Origin: Bacteroidota bacterium
GTDB lineage: Bacteria; Bacteroidota; Bacteroidia; Palsa-965
Direction: 5' to 3'
Length of the DNA: 58,665 bases
NCBI GenBank assembly: GCA_003153435.1
Contig: PLYR01000133.1
Span: 1-58,665, forward strand
Part shown: piece after piece, positions 18,001-26,825 of the stretch
Layout: each line of letters opens with the position of its first letter
How positions within the stretch are numbered: position 1 is the first letter of the stretch
The notes under the pieces: model-generated
The model's database searches: none
Told to the model about the DNA's origin: nothing
What the model saw: the letters and a program-made list of their open reading frames with translations, nothing else
Program-made: the position numbers and the translations under genes

Positions 18001-18946
18001 GGCAGGCAATCAGTCAGTAACAAGGGGAAGCGGCACAGAAACATTTACAAACATGACCCTCAATAAATCAGGGGGGACAGTAACCCTGGCAAGTCCGCTT
18101 TTGATTTCTTATACATTAATTTTGATCCAGGGCCCTTTGACTACAACCGCTACGAATATCCTGAAACTGGGCAATGGAGGAACAGCAATGGGAGGTTCTG
18201 ATTTGTCTTACGTTTCAGGTCCTATGGATAAGTTGGGGAATGCAGCATTTATTTTTCCTTTAGGAAGTACTACATTAAGTACAGGTGCTTATCACCCCCT
18301 TTCGATTTCGGCACCGTCTGCCACAACAGATGAGTACATTGCCCAGTACTTCCCTGTTGAGCAAGCCTATGGCTCTTCGTTTGCAAGCACCCTGGACAGG
18401 ATAAGCTCCTGTGATTACTGGACCATGAATCATGTGACAGGTTCTTCTTCTGTCAGCGTCACTCTCAACTGGAATTCCAACTGCAGTGCAAACGGAGCTG
18501 GAAATGATCATGTGGCTGTCTGGAATGGCTCCTCCTGGGTGGATGATGGTGGAACTGCCGAAACAGTAAGCGGGCTTAGAGGATCCATCACTTCTGTTAC
18601 CAACCCAACCTTGTCTTCCACCACTCCCTTGCTTATTGCCAGCAGCGGAGGGTATTCAGGATTTGTGGTGTTGAATAAGACCCTGGATGGTGGATATTAC
18701 TTAACCAAAAACAATCAGCTGTCTTTTAAATACACTGAAGAATACCAGGACAAGGATGGACTCCTGACTTACAATATATACAACAGCAGCAGGAGTTCCC
18801 TGATATCCGGCAGCACAGCTGCTAAGACTGATGTTATAGGCGACAACCGTATAACAGTGGATATCTCTTCATTGAGTGCTGGTTATTACATTCTGGAAGT
18901 ACAGAACGAAAAAGGAGAAACCTGGAAACTTAGATTTAAACATTAA
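12065..18946 (+). CDS. Giant repetitive secreted protein with T9SS-type C-terminal sorting domain
   Basis: A 2293-residue surface or secreted protein. Residues 13-28 form a signal peptide (cleavage near GTAQ). Residues 30-230 form a jellyroll-like, Ser/Thr-rich domain. Four tandem units of about 482 residues begin at residues 235, 717, 1199 and 1679, each opening Y-F/Y-x-S followed by GNW.A.STW. Units contain HTVTI.ASVTIDQT strands suggestive of a beta-helix and a conserved CEYW segment. The C-terminal 80 residues carry the T9SS sorting pattern (ISSLSAGYYILEVQNEKG, then a basic end), so export is probably through the Bacteroidota type IX system. Units 1 and 2 are almost identical at DNA level over hundreds of bases. 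It starts a unidirectional run; the next gene follows after 11 bp. An adhesin-like or cell-envelope role is likely. Confidence 0.88.
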   Translation: MRHLEKSDSIKRFFSLIAMSLCTLLGTAQTNPSAQSLPYSQNFGTSAFSTLPAGFAAWTVSSPPMSSQSSAEASTPNGDATVTSATSVQTTGGIYGYATSSNARFYVQASSNATNGSNQFALAINTTGKTAITVAYDIEMISANPRTIGVELQYRVGTSGSWTAVSSSVYAHNSSDRSNGNIDNFTGLTLPTAAENQSVVQLRWAIWRGTESGNSSGLALDNVSITGSTGQASGYFRSATSGNWNATSTWQASADNSTWVSATVVPDYNANTITVQSGHIVTITASVTIDQTVVNGTLVYGDYSGSTITINDGTGTDLTINGTYQDIGPNSNTWSGSSTWSIGSSGTLLRTRATSSDNWRDKYQGGISTIPSAATWLIRKTGTDNPLVSSTGGMYYPNLTIENTSGSAWVASGNSVFTGSSDYPRITGNLDVGGAGTSAVTFSTGNTNATAVLVQGNVTVRSGSTLQNAGTGFELKGNLQVDGALNYSGSSSRNLIFSSSTAQTLSGAGTFSIYSLTLNKSSNTLTLNDAIGIDGTLTLTAGNIVSTSTYLLTINYAGSVSGASATSYVSGPVKKIGNASFTFPTGSSSDYQPLTITAPSNTTDAFTAQYFKTVQTDGSGTDVTISSLSTCEYWNLARTTGTSNVSVTLGWNSSSCNTTTPANMRIAYWNSSASRWNDEGGTGSTGTSTTGTITSGAALSTLGDLALANTTPPSSLYYRSTASGNWNSASTWQISTDNTNWFSATAAPDYNNNTITIQSAHTVTITASVTIDQTVVNGTLVYGDYSGSTLTINDGTGTDLTINGTYQDIGPNSNTWSGSSTWSMGSSGTLLRTRGTSSDNWRDKYQGGISTIPATATWLIRKTGTDNPLVSSTSGMYYPNLTIENTSGSAWVASGNSVFTGSSDYPRITGNLDVGGAGTSAVTFSTGNTNATAVLVQGNVTVRSGSTLQNAGTGFELKGNLQVDGAFNYSGSNSRNLIFSSSTAQTLSGAGTFSIYSLTIKKSSNTLTLNDAIGIDGTLTLTAGNIITTSTYVLTINNGGYVSGASAGSYVSGPVKKVGNAAFTFPTGNSSDYQPLTITAPSSSTDAFTAQYFKSAQADGTSTDATISSLSTCEYWNLARTTGTSNVSVTLGWNSSSCNAVTPANMRIALWNASASKWNDKGGISSTGNTTTGTITSSAALNAFGDLCLANKISPSALYYQSAATGNWDAASTWQTSADNVTWSAASSSPDYNNNTITVQSTHTVTIVTSVTIDQTVVNGTLIYGDYSGSTITINDGTGIDLTINGTYQDAGPNSNVWSGSATWSLGTSGTIVRSRGTSANNWRDTYDGGISTIPATANWILRKTGTDNPSMSSVGGMYYPNLTLENNTSSTWTSGAPAFIGSSDYPRVKGNLDVGGAGSNTLTFSNQNTNATLVPVTGNVLVRSGNTLQNNGTGFALGGNLQVDGTFNYVSGTSDQLIFNSAATQTISGSGTLSIYTLQVNKSVGTLTLNKAISIDNTLTLTAGNIVSTSTYLLTINNGCSVSGASTSSFVAGPVQKIGNAAFNFPVGKGTDFQILSITAPTSTTDAFTAEYFSAVQTDGAAYQYTLSNLSTCEYWHLSRNTGSSNVSVTLTWNSGSCLTTTPANMRVAYWNSTSAMWMNQGGTGSTGSSTAGSVTTASAQSSFGDFALAQVGTANVYFQSVQTGNWNATSTWNASVDNTIWQTALTTPDYNSNTITIQSAHTVTITASVTIDQTLVNGTLVYGNYAGSTLTLNDGTGTDLTINGTYQDIGPNSNVWSGSATWSLGTSGTIIRTRATSADLWRDHYASGISTIPATATWIVNKTGTDDPLLSSVGGMYYPNLIIQNNSGSAWTPSGSSIFTGSSDYPRILGTLDIGGTGTSTLVFTNQNSNATKIPVASDLIVRAGSTLQDNGTGFNEAANFQIYGTFNTATDLTAPGNITVGSVGLLYTANHNVLLGGNWLSSGTLTTGTGAIVFNGAGNQSVTRGSGTETFTNMTLNKSGGTVTLASPLLISYTLILIQGPLTTTATNILKLGNGGTAMGGSDLSYVSGPMDKLGNAAFIFPLGSTTLSTGAYHPLSISAPSATTDEYIAQYFPVEQAYGSSFASTLDRISSCDYWTMNHVTGSSSVSVTLNWNSNCSANGAGNDHVAVWNGSSWVDDGGTAETVSGLRGSITSVTNPTLSSTTPLLIASSGGYSGFVVLNKTLDGGYYLTKNNQLSFKYTEEYQDKDGLLTYNIYNSSRSSLISGSTAAKTDVIGDNRITVDISSLSAGYYILEVQNEKGETWKLRFKH
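12767..18538 (+). repeat. Four tandem coding repeats (period 1446, 1446, 1440 bp)
   Basis: Unit starts at 12767, 14213, 15659 and 17099 are spaced 1446, 1446 and 1440 bp, all whole codons. Within units 1 and 2, the segments near 13239-13440 and 14685-14886 are identical base for base as far as I compared. Units 3 and 4 have drifted. This indicates recent duplication or gene conversion between neighbouring units. Confidence 0.9.
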
Positions 18947-18957
18947 TTGAACCAGAG

Positions 18958-19494
18958 ATGAATACAGGAATTTGGAAAGTTTTTGGAATAGGTGGAGCTC
19001 TCGTGATTGTTGGTGCTGTGTTTTTGTTTGCAACAGGTGTCCAAAAAACGAAGAAGATGGCCTTTGTTGACAATATCCGTTTGTTTAATGAATTCAATCT
19101 TAAGAAAGAGATTGAAAAGGAGATTACAATAACCAGTACTGCCCGAAAGAACAAATTGGATAGCATGCGCCTGTCCCTTGAATTGTTTCGAAAACAGATT
19201 GAATCAACCAAAACAATCAATAAAGATGCTGTCCGGAATTTCGAAACTTCCAAACAGCAGTATCTGCTGAAAGAAGAACAAATGCAGGAAGATAACAGGG
19301 CAATGGCCAGAAAAGGGGATGAACAGGTTTGGAAACAGCTGAATGAATATGTGAAGGAGTATGGGAAGCAATCGGGGTACGAATTTCTATTGGGAACAAA
19401 CGGGGAAGGTAATCTGATGTATGCAAATGAGCGGAATGACGTGACTTCCGAAGTCATCAAATTTGTGAATGAAAAATACACTGGAAAGAAATGA
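18958..19494 (+). CDS. OmpH/Skp-like periplasmic protein
   Basis: A 178-residue protein with an N-terminal membrane anchor or uncleaved signal (residues 7-27), a long central coiled-coil helix (about 45-130) and a C-terminal YGKQSGYEFLLG...LMYA segment followed by DVTSEVIKFVNEKY. This is the OmpH/Skp chaperone pattern. Skp-family proteins hold unfolded outer-membrane proteins in the periplasm, so a dedicated chaperone for the giant products is reasonable. It lies 11 bp after the T9SS protein gene, and the next gene overlaps by 4 bp (ATGA). Confidence 0.8.
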   Translation: MNTGIWKVFGIGGALVIVGAVFLFATGVQKTKKMAFVDNIRLFNEFNLKKEIEKEITITSTARKNKLDSMRLSLELFRKQIESTKTINKDAVRNFETSKQQYLLKEEQMQEDNRAMARKGDEQVWKQLNEYVKEYGKQSGYEFLLGTNGEGNLMYANERNDVTSEVIKFVNEKYTGKK

Positions 19495-20102
19495 GCCTTA
19501 AAAAGTACCTCATAACATTTGTTGCCGTTTCTATCCTGTGCATACAGGCCTGCAAGCCTCCTGATTTAGGACCAGGTGAATATTTGAAATGGGTAGAGAT
19601 GCCAGCACATGGCTTGGTGAAGGAGAAGAAGATAGGCGGCATTAATTTTCAGGCCCAGTACAAACCCTACGAGTATGTGGTTTTAAAGGAAAGTGGTTTA
19701 AATCCTGTGACACCAGAAGGCATGAAAGCGCAATTGAATCAAATGGGTGATCTCACTTATTTTACATTGAGAATGCAGACAACGGATGGATCCGACCCTT
19801 TGAAATACCAGGTTACCAGCAAAGAAGCTTATTATGCCCGTATCAAATATTTATCCTTTGATGTGCAGAACGATGTAAAGCTCGTGAGCGGAAAGGATAC
19901 CTTGAAATGTGTGATAGCCGCTTACGACCGCAGTTATGGTCTTAAACCGGAAATTACTGTGATGACTGGCTTTCTCTTAAAGCAGAAAAAAAGTATGGAC
20001 GATTTTCAGTTCATTTTTAATGACAAAATATTTAATTCAGGTCCTGTAATGCTGAGTTTTGAAAGCTCCGCTCTGTCGAAATTGCCAAACTTAATGCTTT
20101 AA
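19491..20102 (+). CDS. Lipoprotein, unknown function
   Basis: A 203-residue lipoprotein with a short basic start, a hydrophobic helix and lipobox CIQAC with the lipidated Cys at residue 21. The rest is soluble, with PPDLGPGEYLKWVE after the Cys. I recognise no enzyme motif. It sits between the OmpH-like gene and the first YD-shell gene (3 bp downstream). This suggests an outer-membrane accessory of the same system. Confidence 0.8.
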   Translation: MSLKKYLITFVAVSILCIQACKPPDLGPGEYLKWVEMPAHGLVKEKKIGGINFQAQYKPYEYVVLKESGLNPVTPEGMKAQLNQMGDLTYFTLRMQTTDGSDPLKYQVTSKEAYYARIKYLSFDVQNDVKLVSGKDTLKCVIAAYDRSYGLKPEITVMTGFLLKQKKSMDDFQFIFNDKIFNSGPVMLSFESSALSKLPNLML

Positions 20103-20105
20103 CAC

Positions 20106-23100
20106 ATGTTTTCACGATTGAGAAAAAGTAGAGTAATGAAGGTTGTTGCCGCTTACATGGCAATTAACCTGATGTTCGAAATCATCCAACCTTCCCTGGC
20201 ATTTGCCCTTACTGGTGGTCCAAGCCAACCGGAAGTTCAGAGCTTCACACCCGTCGGAACATCGGATATGGTGGATGTCTTCACGGGTGATTTCAAATAT
20301 AATATCCCTCTGCTGGATGTAGGTGGTTATCCCATCAACATGTGTTATAATTCCGGAATCACCATGGACCAGGAAGCCAGTTGGGTTGGATTGGGTTGGA
20401 ACATCAATCCGGGTGTTATCAACCGGAACATGAGAGGTATTCCCGATGATTTTGCCGGGGAAAACATTCAGCAGGATTTCAATATGAAACCGAACCGAAC
20501 CTATGGAACCAGTGTTGCGGTTTCGGGGTCTGTATTTGGATTGGATTTTCTCCAGCTGGGTTACAGCCTGGGGATGAACTATAATAATTATAATGGAGTA
20601 GGATTTGAAGAGAGCTTTAGCCCTAGTATCAGTGCTTCTTCCGGTGGGGATGAACCCAATACAGCTTCCCTGGGAGTAAATTTCAGTACGAATGCCGACG
20701 GACTGAATATTTCACCTTCGGTTTCCTTTTCTGAAAAAACACAGACAGCCAGGGGACAAGATGCAAAACTAGGTTTAAGCATTGGAGTCAGCATTAACTC
20801 CCGTTCGGGGATGAAGGCACTGACGATGGGATTTGATAATCAGTTGTCGAATGAAGCAGCAGGCAAGGGGCCACTGGAGTCAAAGACCATGAAGAAAGAG
20901 ATTAAGGTGGAAGGCACCAACGGAGGCTCACCAATCAGTCTCATTGACAATACATACATTCCTCAGATTGATTTCCCTAGAATCAATGCTTCCTTAACCC
21001 TTTCTTTAAAGTTTGGAGGCACCCTGTTCGGGGGAGATGCAACGTTTAACATGAGTGGATACTACTCCCAGAATACCCTGCGGTATAAATCACAGCAGAT
21101 CCCCGCCTATGGTTATCTCAATGAACAATATGGCTTCGCTCAGGATGTGGCGATGATGGATTTTAACCGGGAGAAAGATGGACCATTTACAATAAACTCC
21201 ATGAACCTTCCCGTTACAAACCATACCTATGATATTTTTTCGATTGCTGGACAGGGTATAGGGGGAATGTTCCGTCCTTTCCGCGGGGAAGTAGGCAATG
21301 TCCATGATAGCCATGTGGCAAGTATAAGTGAAAGCGGTTCTGTTGGACTTGAGCTCGGCGAAGGAAATGCGTTTCACCTGGGCGTGAATGCTTCGGAAAA
21401 TTCTGTCACCAGTCATTCCGGTAATTGGACTGACGGAAATGATGCAGGAGCTAACCTCCCATTTGTTCAAGCAACCCCTGGTACTCTCTATGAACCGGCT
21501 TATTTTAAAGAAGCAGGCGAAAAATCAGGTTGCAGTGACCAGGCTTTTCTGGATGCCATTGGCAACTCAGAAGCCGTAAGGATTCCTATAATCGATGGGC
21601 CAGGGTATCAGAGTCAAACAGCTGCACGTTTTGCTGATAAATGGGGCAGTCCTCAAATACCATTCAATGGATCGATACAGAGATCCCACAGAGACAAACG
21701 AAACCAATGCATCAGCTACCTGATGAACCAGGACGCGAAGCAGTTTGGAGTAGAGGGATATACTTCTTTGGCGGCCCAGCCCTGGCACATTTCCGAAATG
21801 AGTGTTGTTCGCACAGACGGTGCCCGGTATATTTATGGAATACCTGCTTATAACCTTACTCAATCGGAAGTCTCTTTCAACATTAGCGGAGCGCATGGAG
21901 ACTGTGCTACTGGCCTCGTACCCTACAATTCAACAGATGCTTCAACTGACAACCAGAATGGTCTGGACAATTATTACAATGCCACCACCACTCCGGCTTA
22001 TGCGCATTCGTATTTGCTGACCTCCGTGCTTTCTTCTGATTATGTGGATGTAGATGCAGTAAGAGGTCCTTCGCTTGGGGATTTAGGAACGTATACCCAT
22101 TTTGACTACGACAGTGATCCCAATACCCCTGGTGTACAACCATCGATTACCAACTACAGATGGAGAACACCTTTTAATTCAGGAATGGCTAATTTCAGCG
22201 AGGGCTTGAAGTCGGACCAGTCTGATAACCGCGCGAGTTACATCTATGGCGAAAAGGAAATCTGGTACCTGAATAAAATCGATACGAAAACGTATGTGGC
22301 AGTCTTTCATAAGACCAAGAGGCATGATGCATTTGAAGCAGCCGGTCAAATCGGAGGCATAGGACAAGATGCAATGATGAAACTGGACAGCATCAGCCTT
22401 TATTCTTTACCCGATTATAATACATACGGAAATTCCGCAGTACCTATTAAACGGGTTCATTTTGTATATGATTACACTCAGTGTCCCGGAATTCCCAATA
22501 ATGATAATGTGCCGGTGGATGCGAGCGGGAATATACTTTCTTCTTCATCCGATCCGAATAATATCAACAAAGGTGGTAAGCTTACTCTGAAACAAGTGTA
22601 TTTCACCTATGGTAACTCCCGCAAAGGCAAACTGAGCGGATACAATTTTACCTATAGCGACCCAAAGCATGACGGTCTCACAAGCAGTAGCACCAACTAC
22701 AACTACAATATCAAAGGTTATGACCGTTGGGGCTATTATAAACCCAATAAAGGAACTACATCAGGAATTGACAATTGCGATTCCTGGATGGGACCTCTTT
22801 CTGCTCCGGAATATCCTTACGTAGAGCAGGACACGACCCAGCAGGCGAACTATGTAACCGCATGGACCATGACTACGGTGCAAACTCCGTCAGGAGCCAA
22901 GATTAATATAGACTATGAGTCGGATGATTATGCTTATGTACAAGACAAGCCGGCTATGCAGATGTTTAAGATTGTTGGGGCCGGAAATTCTCCTAGCGCG
23001 TTTAGCGGATCCCGATCGTTATATGATGGGTCGCAGGTCGCGCAGGAATACTTGTATTTTCAGCTCCCGGAAACCTTTGCCGGAGACCCCACCCCCCAAA

Positions 23101-26100
23101 CAACCTTAAAGAACAAATATTTCCGGGATTTGCTCGGAGGAGCCTCTTCGGCCAATATGTATTTCCGCTTCATGATGGATTTGACAAACAGCAATTCAGC
23201 GGCTACCAGCGAATTTGTATCCGGCTATTGCCAGATTGAGGATGCAGGAATAGTTGGAGGAAATCCAAGTAGCGGCTATGGCTACATCCAGATAAAGCCC
23301 ATTGATATTGATGATAAGCATGGAGGAACTCCCATTCCTACACAGGTTCATCCAATAAGTAAGGCCACCTGGCAATTCGGACGAATGCACAATCCTCGCT
23401 TGGTTTATGGAATGCCCGATCCTGCGGGTGGTACGAGTTTCTCAAGCATCACTCAGAGTCTTGCCAATGCAAGCCTCATCAATCAGGCCATTAAATTTGT
23501 TCAGGGTGCCAACGGTCAGTTGCTGCATCAGAACTTTGCACAAAATTTCAAACCCGGCAATTCCTGGGTTCGTTTGTATACTCCTCATGGCAAAAAACTG
23601 GGTGGAGGAGCCCGGGTAAGGCGTCTGGTGATGTATGACAATTGGGACCAGATGCAGGCCAATATACCAGTGGGGACAGCTTCCAATTACGGACAGGAAT
23701 ATAAGTACGTAACCGAAGACGGTACCTCCAGCGGAGTAGCTTGTTATGAGCCAATTCTGGGTGGTGATGAAAACGTATTCCGCCAACCGGTATTTATCAA
23801 CGAAGCACATTTGCTTGCACCAGATGAGAAGCATTACATGGAGCAGCCTTTCGGGGAATCCTTTTTCCCTTCTCCGGGTGTAGGTTACAGCCGTGTTGTG
23901 GTTCAAAATCTGGAACGTTTTAATCCGGGTTCCCCTCCCGGCGTGTATGTGACGAAACACGCTACCGGAGCGGTTGTGCATGAGTTTTATACTGCCAAGG
24001 ATTATCCAACCATAACGGACCAAACAGCTGTAGATCCGTTAATGCAGAAAAGTCCCATTCTGGCCAGTCTTTTTAATATTTCAGTCAAGGATTACATGAC
24101 AGCCACACAGGGTTATGTCATTGAATTGAATGACATGCATGGAAAACCAAGGAAACAAATGGTTTATGCACAAGGACAGGATAAACCCATTTCAGGCGTC
24201 GAGTATGTCTACCAGAATCAGACGACTATGCACACCTTCCCTAGTCCTCCAAGCACGCCCATCTATCAAACCCGACTGGATAACCATGTTCAGTGTATTG
24301 GTAAGGACAACTCGGTTACCCTTCAGGAAGTAGGACTGGATTTCGATTTTGTAACTGATTTCCGGGAACAGGAAAGTCACAGTATGTCCTTTACCACTCA
24401 AGGCAACCTGGCGGCATTTCTTGCCAGTATTCTACCGTGTGCAGTACCTACTATCTTCCCCGGCTATACAAGCCAGAAAACACGTTTCCGTTCGGCCGTT
24501 GCAACCAAGGTGATTAATCGGTACGGAGTCCTGCGACAAACCATAGCGTATGATCTGGGTTCCCGTGTTTCTACAGAAAACATTGGGTTTGACAAAGAAA
24601 CCGGAGAAGTATTATTGACCAAAACAGTGAATGAATTTGATGATCCGGTCTATAATTTTACCTACCCCGCTCATTGGGCCTATGACCGAATGGGACTCGC
24701 GTATCAGAACATTGGATTCTCATTACCTGTCCCGAGCATCACATCCAGTGGCTTTGTCCACGTTACCGCAAACAATTACCTGGTAAAAGGGGATGAAGTT
24801 GCAGTAAGTGTTCTTTCCAACCCAGGTACATTTCCTCCCACTCCTCCAACCGGCATTACCCAACCCGGTAAGGCCTGGATATGGGATACGGACGATGATG
24901 TGACCAATGGGTGCTGGATTATTGATGCTTATGGGCAACCATATAATACAACCACTCTGAACAATGTATACCTTACTGTACTACGCTCGGGAAGAAGAAA
25001 CATGCAGTCCATTCCTGTGGGAACCGTGACTTCCTTGCAGAATCCTATTGTAACAGTCGGATCCATCTCAAGCTTGGTATTTAATGCCTCAAGCACTCAA
25101 ATCCTGAATGCTTCTTCTACGGAATACTCAGAAAACTGGGGCCTGTTTTGTGATGAAAAGGCAAAGGCTGTAGGTCCAGATGGAACATCCTCAACTTGCG
25201 TTTGTACACCCGACAATGGAATGATTAATTCTATGAACCTTGCATTTGCTTATTTAATCAGCAATAATAGTGTTTGTGGCAATGTTCAGCCACATGTTCC
25301 GGGAACTGATTTCCCTTCGCTCTTAGCAAGTAATCCCACTTTGGCGACAATGAGATTCGTTCCAGAAAGTCTTTGTACCGCTACAACTAATATGAAGTGG
25401 ATCGTTAACGCAATTGGAACGGATGGACATACAATGAATTTTATTGGTGATTGTATAATGACCGCGACTCCAATCGATAACAGTGGGTCCCTTCCTACTG
25501 GCTATAACTGGGGGAACATCACTTCGATTCAAATTATAGGTCTTAATAATGGTACAAGTTGTGGTGGATCCGTTTATGACGGACTCGCAGTGGCTGTTCT
25601 CAATAATGGGACCACGACCAGTACAATACAGATGAATATCCATATACCGTGCCTGAGCTTGGGAGTTTGCACACCTCCTCCTCCATGTAACCCCCCGCTA
25701 CATAATGTTGTCAACCCATATGTGGCTGGTGTCCGTGGAGACTGGCGCAACCTGCGTTCCCATGTATTCCAGACCGACCGGACTCAGCAATTGGTGAGTA
25801 ACAACAATACCAATATTCGGAGGGATGGTCAATACACTACCTTCTCTCCATTCTGGAATCCAGGAACAATGTCCGCTCCTAGCTGGACCGCCAATAACGC
25901 AAGCTGGACTTATACTTCCGAAGTAACCAAGTTCAGTCCCTTCAGTTTTGAGCTGGAGAATAAAGATGCGCTTAGCCGTTATTCAGGAGCGCTGTATGGA
26001 TACAACAATACCTTACCCAAAGCTGTAGCCTCCAATTCTCGCTACAATCAGATTGCTTTCGACGGGTTTGAGGACTACTCATTCATGCATCCTCAGGATT

Positions 26101-26825
26101 GCTGCCCGGGTCATTTTGACTTCTATAACTACTCTGCCAACCTCACCCGATCGGAAGCACATACCGGAAGGTTCAGCATGAAACTCCCTGCCGGGACTGC
26201 ACCGGCCAATACGATGAGTACGTCACGCACACTGATTACCGCCCCATGTACTCCTGCTGCCGATGACATGCCTTATACCGTTAAGGATTGCGACATGATC
26301 GGTTTGTTTGCCCCGCATACCTATGAGGGCACCAAGGAATACATTGCTACTTACTGGGTAAAACAGGCTCCGTTAAACAATGCCAGAGTATTTGATTACC
26401 CGAATACGGTATTGAATATCTATTTCAACGCATCCACGACACCGCGCACACCAACTGCTATCGTCAAAAGCGATATCATAGATGGATGGCAGCGGGTAGA
26501 ATACCGCTTCAGCATTCTCGGTACGGATGCAGGCAGTATCACGGTAGAGTTTGTCAATTCCGGATCCAACGATGCTTACCTGGATGATATCCGTATTCAG
26601 CCTTTTAACAGCAGCATGAAGTCATTTGTTTATGATCCTGTGTCTCTGCGTTTATGGGCCGAACTGGATGAGCGGAATTTTGCCACCATATACGAATATG
26701 ATGAAGAAGGGACACTGCTTCGGATTAAGAAGGAAACAGAAAGAGGGATCATGACTATTCAGGAAAGCCGGAACAATACCATTAAACAATTTAAAACAGG
26801 AGGGGCCAACCCAATCACTCAATGA
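20106..26825 (+). CDS. Giant YD/RHS-type shell protein A (SpvB/TcB-like half)
   Basis: A 2239-residue secreted protein. The N-terminus has a basic start and a hydrophobic segment ending at SLAFA (about residue 34). It is followed by QSFTPVGTSDMVDVFTG and a block with NIPLLDVGGYPI, SGITMDQEASWVGLGWNINP and MRGIPDDF. This is the signature of the large Bacteroidota proteins encoded just upstream of RHS genes. The C-terminus contains YD-like turns (FVYDPVSLRLWAELDERN, YEYDEEGTLL). By analogy with TcB/TcC and SpvB proteins it probably forms part of a hollow beta-shell with the RHS protein encoded 0.75 kb downstream. It ends in a 4-bp overlap with the next gene. No toxin domain is evident. Confidence 0.82.
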   Translation: MFSRLRKSRVMKVVAAYMAINLMFEIIQPSLAFALTGGPSQPEVQSFTPVGTSDMVDVFTGDFKYNIPLLDVGGYPINMCYNSGITMDQEASWVGLGWNINPGVINRNMRGIPDDFAGENIQQDFNMKPNRTYGTSVAVSGSVFGLDFLQLGYSLGMNYNNYNGVGFEESFSPSISASSGGDEPNTASLGVNFSTNADGLNISPSVSFSEKTQTARGQDAKLGLSIGVSINSRSGMKALTMGFDNQLSNEAAGKGPLESKTMKKEIKVEGTNGGSPISLIDNTYIPQIDFPRINASLTLSLKFGGTLFGGDATFNMSGYYSQNTLRYKSQQIPAYGYLNEQYGFAQDVAMMDFNREKDGPFTINSMNLPVTNHTYDIFSIAGQGIGGMFRPFRGEVGNVHDSHVASISESGSVGLELGEGNAFHLGVNASENSVTSHSGNWTDGNDAGANLPFVQATPGTLYEPAYFKEAGEKSGCSDQAFLDAIGNSEAVRIPIIDGPGYQSQTAARFADKWGSPQIPFNGSIQRSHRDKRNQCISYLMNQDAKQFGVEGYTSLAAQPWHISEMSVVRTDGARYIYGIPAYNLTQSEVSFNISGAHGDCATGLVPYNSTDASTDNQNGLDNYYNATTTPAYAHSYLLTSVLSSDYVDVDAVRGPSLGDLGTYTHFDYDSDPNTPGVQPSITNYRWRTPFNSGMANFSEGLKSDQSDNRASYIYGEKEIWYLNKIDTKTYVAVFHKTKRHDAFEAAGQIGGIGQDAMMKLDSISLYSLPDYNTYGNSAVPIKRVHFVYDYTQCPGIPNNDNVPVDASGNILSSSSDPNNINKGGKLTLKQVYFTYGNSRKGKLSGYNFTYSDPKHDGLTSSSTNYNYNIKGYDRWGYYKPNKGTTSGIDNCDSWMGPLSAPEYPYVEQDTTQQANYVTAWTMTTVQTPSGAKINIDYESDDYAYVQDKPAMQMFKIVGAGNSPSAFSGSRSLYDGSQVAQEYLYFQLPETFAGDPTPQTTLKNKYFRDLLGGASSANMYFRFMMDLTNSNSAATSEFVSGYCQIEDAGIVGGNPSSGYGYIQIKPIDIDDKHGGTPIPTQVHPISKATWQFGRMHNPRLVYGMPDPAGGTSFSSITQSLANASLINQAIKFVQGANGQLLHQNFAQNFKPGNSWVRLYTPHGKKLGGGARVRRLVMYDNWDQMQANIPVGTASNYGQEYKYVTEDGTSSGVACYEPILGGDENVFRQPVFINEAHLLAPDEKHYMEQPFGESFFPSPGVGYSRVVVQNLERFNPGSPPGVYVTKHATGAVVHEFYTAKDYPTITDQTAVDPLMQKSPILASLFNISVKDYMTATQGYVIELNDMHGKPRKQMVYAQGQDKPISGVEYVYQNQTTMHTFPSPPSTPIYQTRLDNHVQCIGKDNSVTLQEVGLDFDFVTDFREQESHSMSFTTQGNLAAFLASILPCAVPTIFPGYTSQKTRFRSAVATKVINRYGVLRQTIAYDLGSRVSTENIGFDKETGEVLLTKTVNEFDDPVYNFTYPAHWAYDRMGLAYQNIGFSLPVPSITSSGFVHVTANNYLVKGDEVAVSVLSNPGTFPPTPPTGITQPGKAWIWDTDDDVTNGCWIIDAYGQPYNTTTLNNVYLTVLRSGRRNMQSIPVGTVTSLQNPIVTVGSISSLVFNASSTQILNASSTEYSENWGLFCDEKAKAVGPDGTSSTCVCTPDNGMINSMNLAFAYLISNNSVCGNVQPHVPGTDFPSLLASNPTLATMRFVPESLCTATTNMKWIVNAIGTDGHTMNFIGDCIMTATPIDNSGSLPTGYNWGNITSIQIIGLNNGTSCGGSVYDGLAVAVLNNGTTTSTIQMNIHIPCLSLGVCTPPPPCNPPLHNVVNPYVAGVRGDWRNLRSHVFQTDRTQQLVSNNNTNIRRDGQYTTFSPFWNPGTMSAPSWTANNASWTYTSEVTKFSPFSFELENKDALSRYSGALYGYNNTLPKAVASNSRYNQIAFDGFEDYSFMHPQDCCPGHFDFYNYSANLTRSEAHTGRFSMKLPAGTAPANTMSTSRTLITAPCTPAADDMPYTVKDCDMIGLFAPHTYEGTKEYIATYWVKQAPLNNARVFDYPNTVLNIYFNASTTPRTPTAIVKSDIIDGWQRVEYRFSILGTDAGSITVEFVNSGSNDAYLDDIRIQPFNSSMKSFVYDPVSLRLWAELDERNFATIYEYDEEGTLLRIKKETERGIMTIQESRNNTIKQFKTGGANPITQ

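Noticed and set aside
12767-18538. Possible CRISPR or noncoding satellite because of regular repeats
   Set aside because: The period is about 1446 bp, always whole codons, inside one open frame. There are no short repeats with unique spacers anywhere in the window.
18936-19481. 181-codon minus-strand frame opposite the OmpH-like gene
   Set aside because: It is the antisense of a Lys/Glu-rich coiled coil, which gives Phe/Ser/Leu-rich mirror frames. The plus-strand product matches OmpH/Skp and has coupled neighbours.
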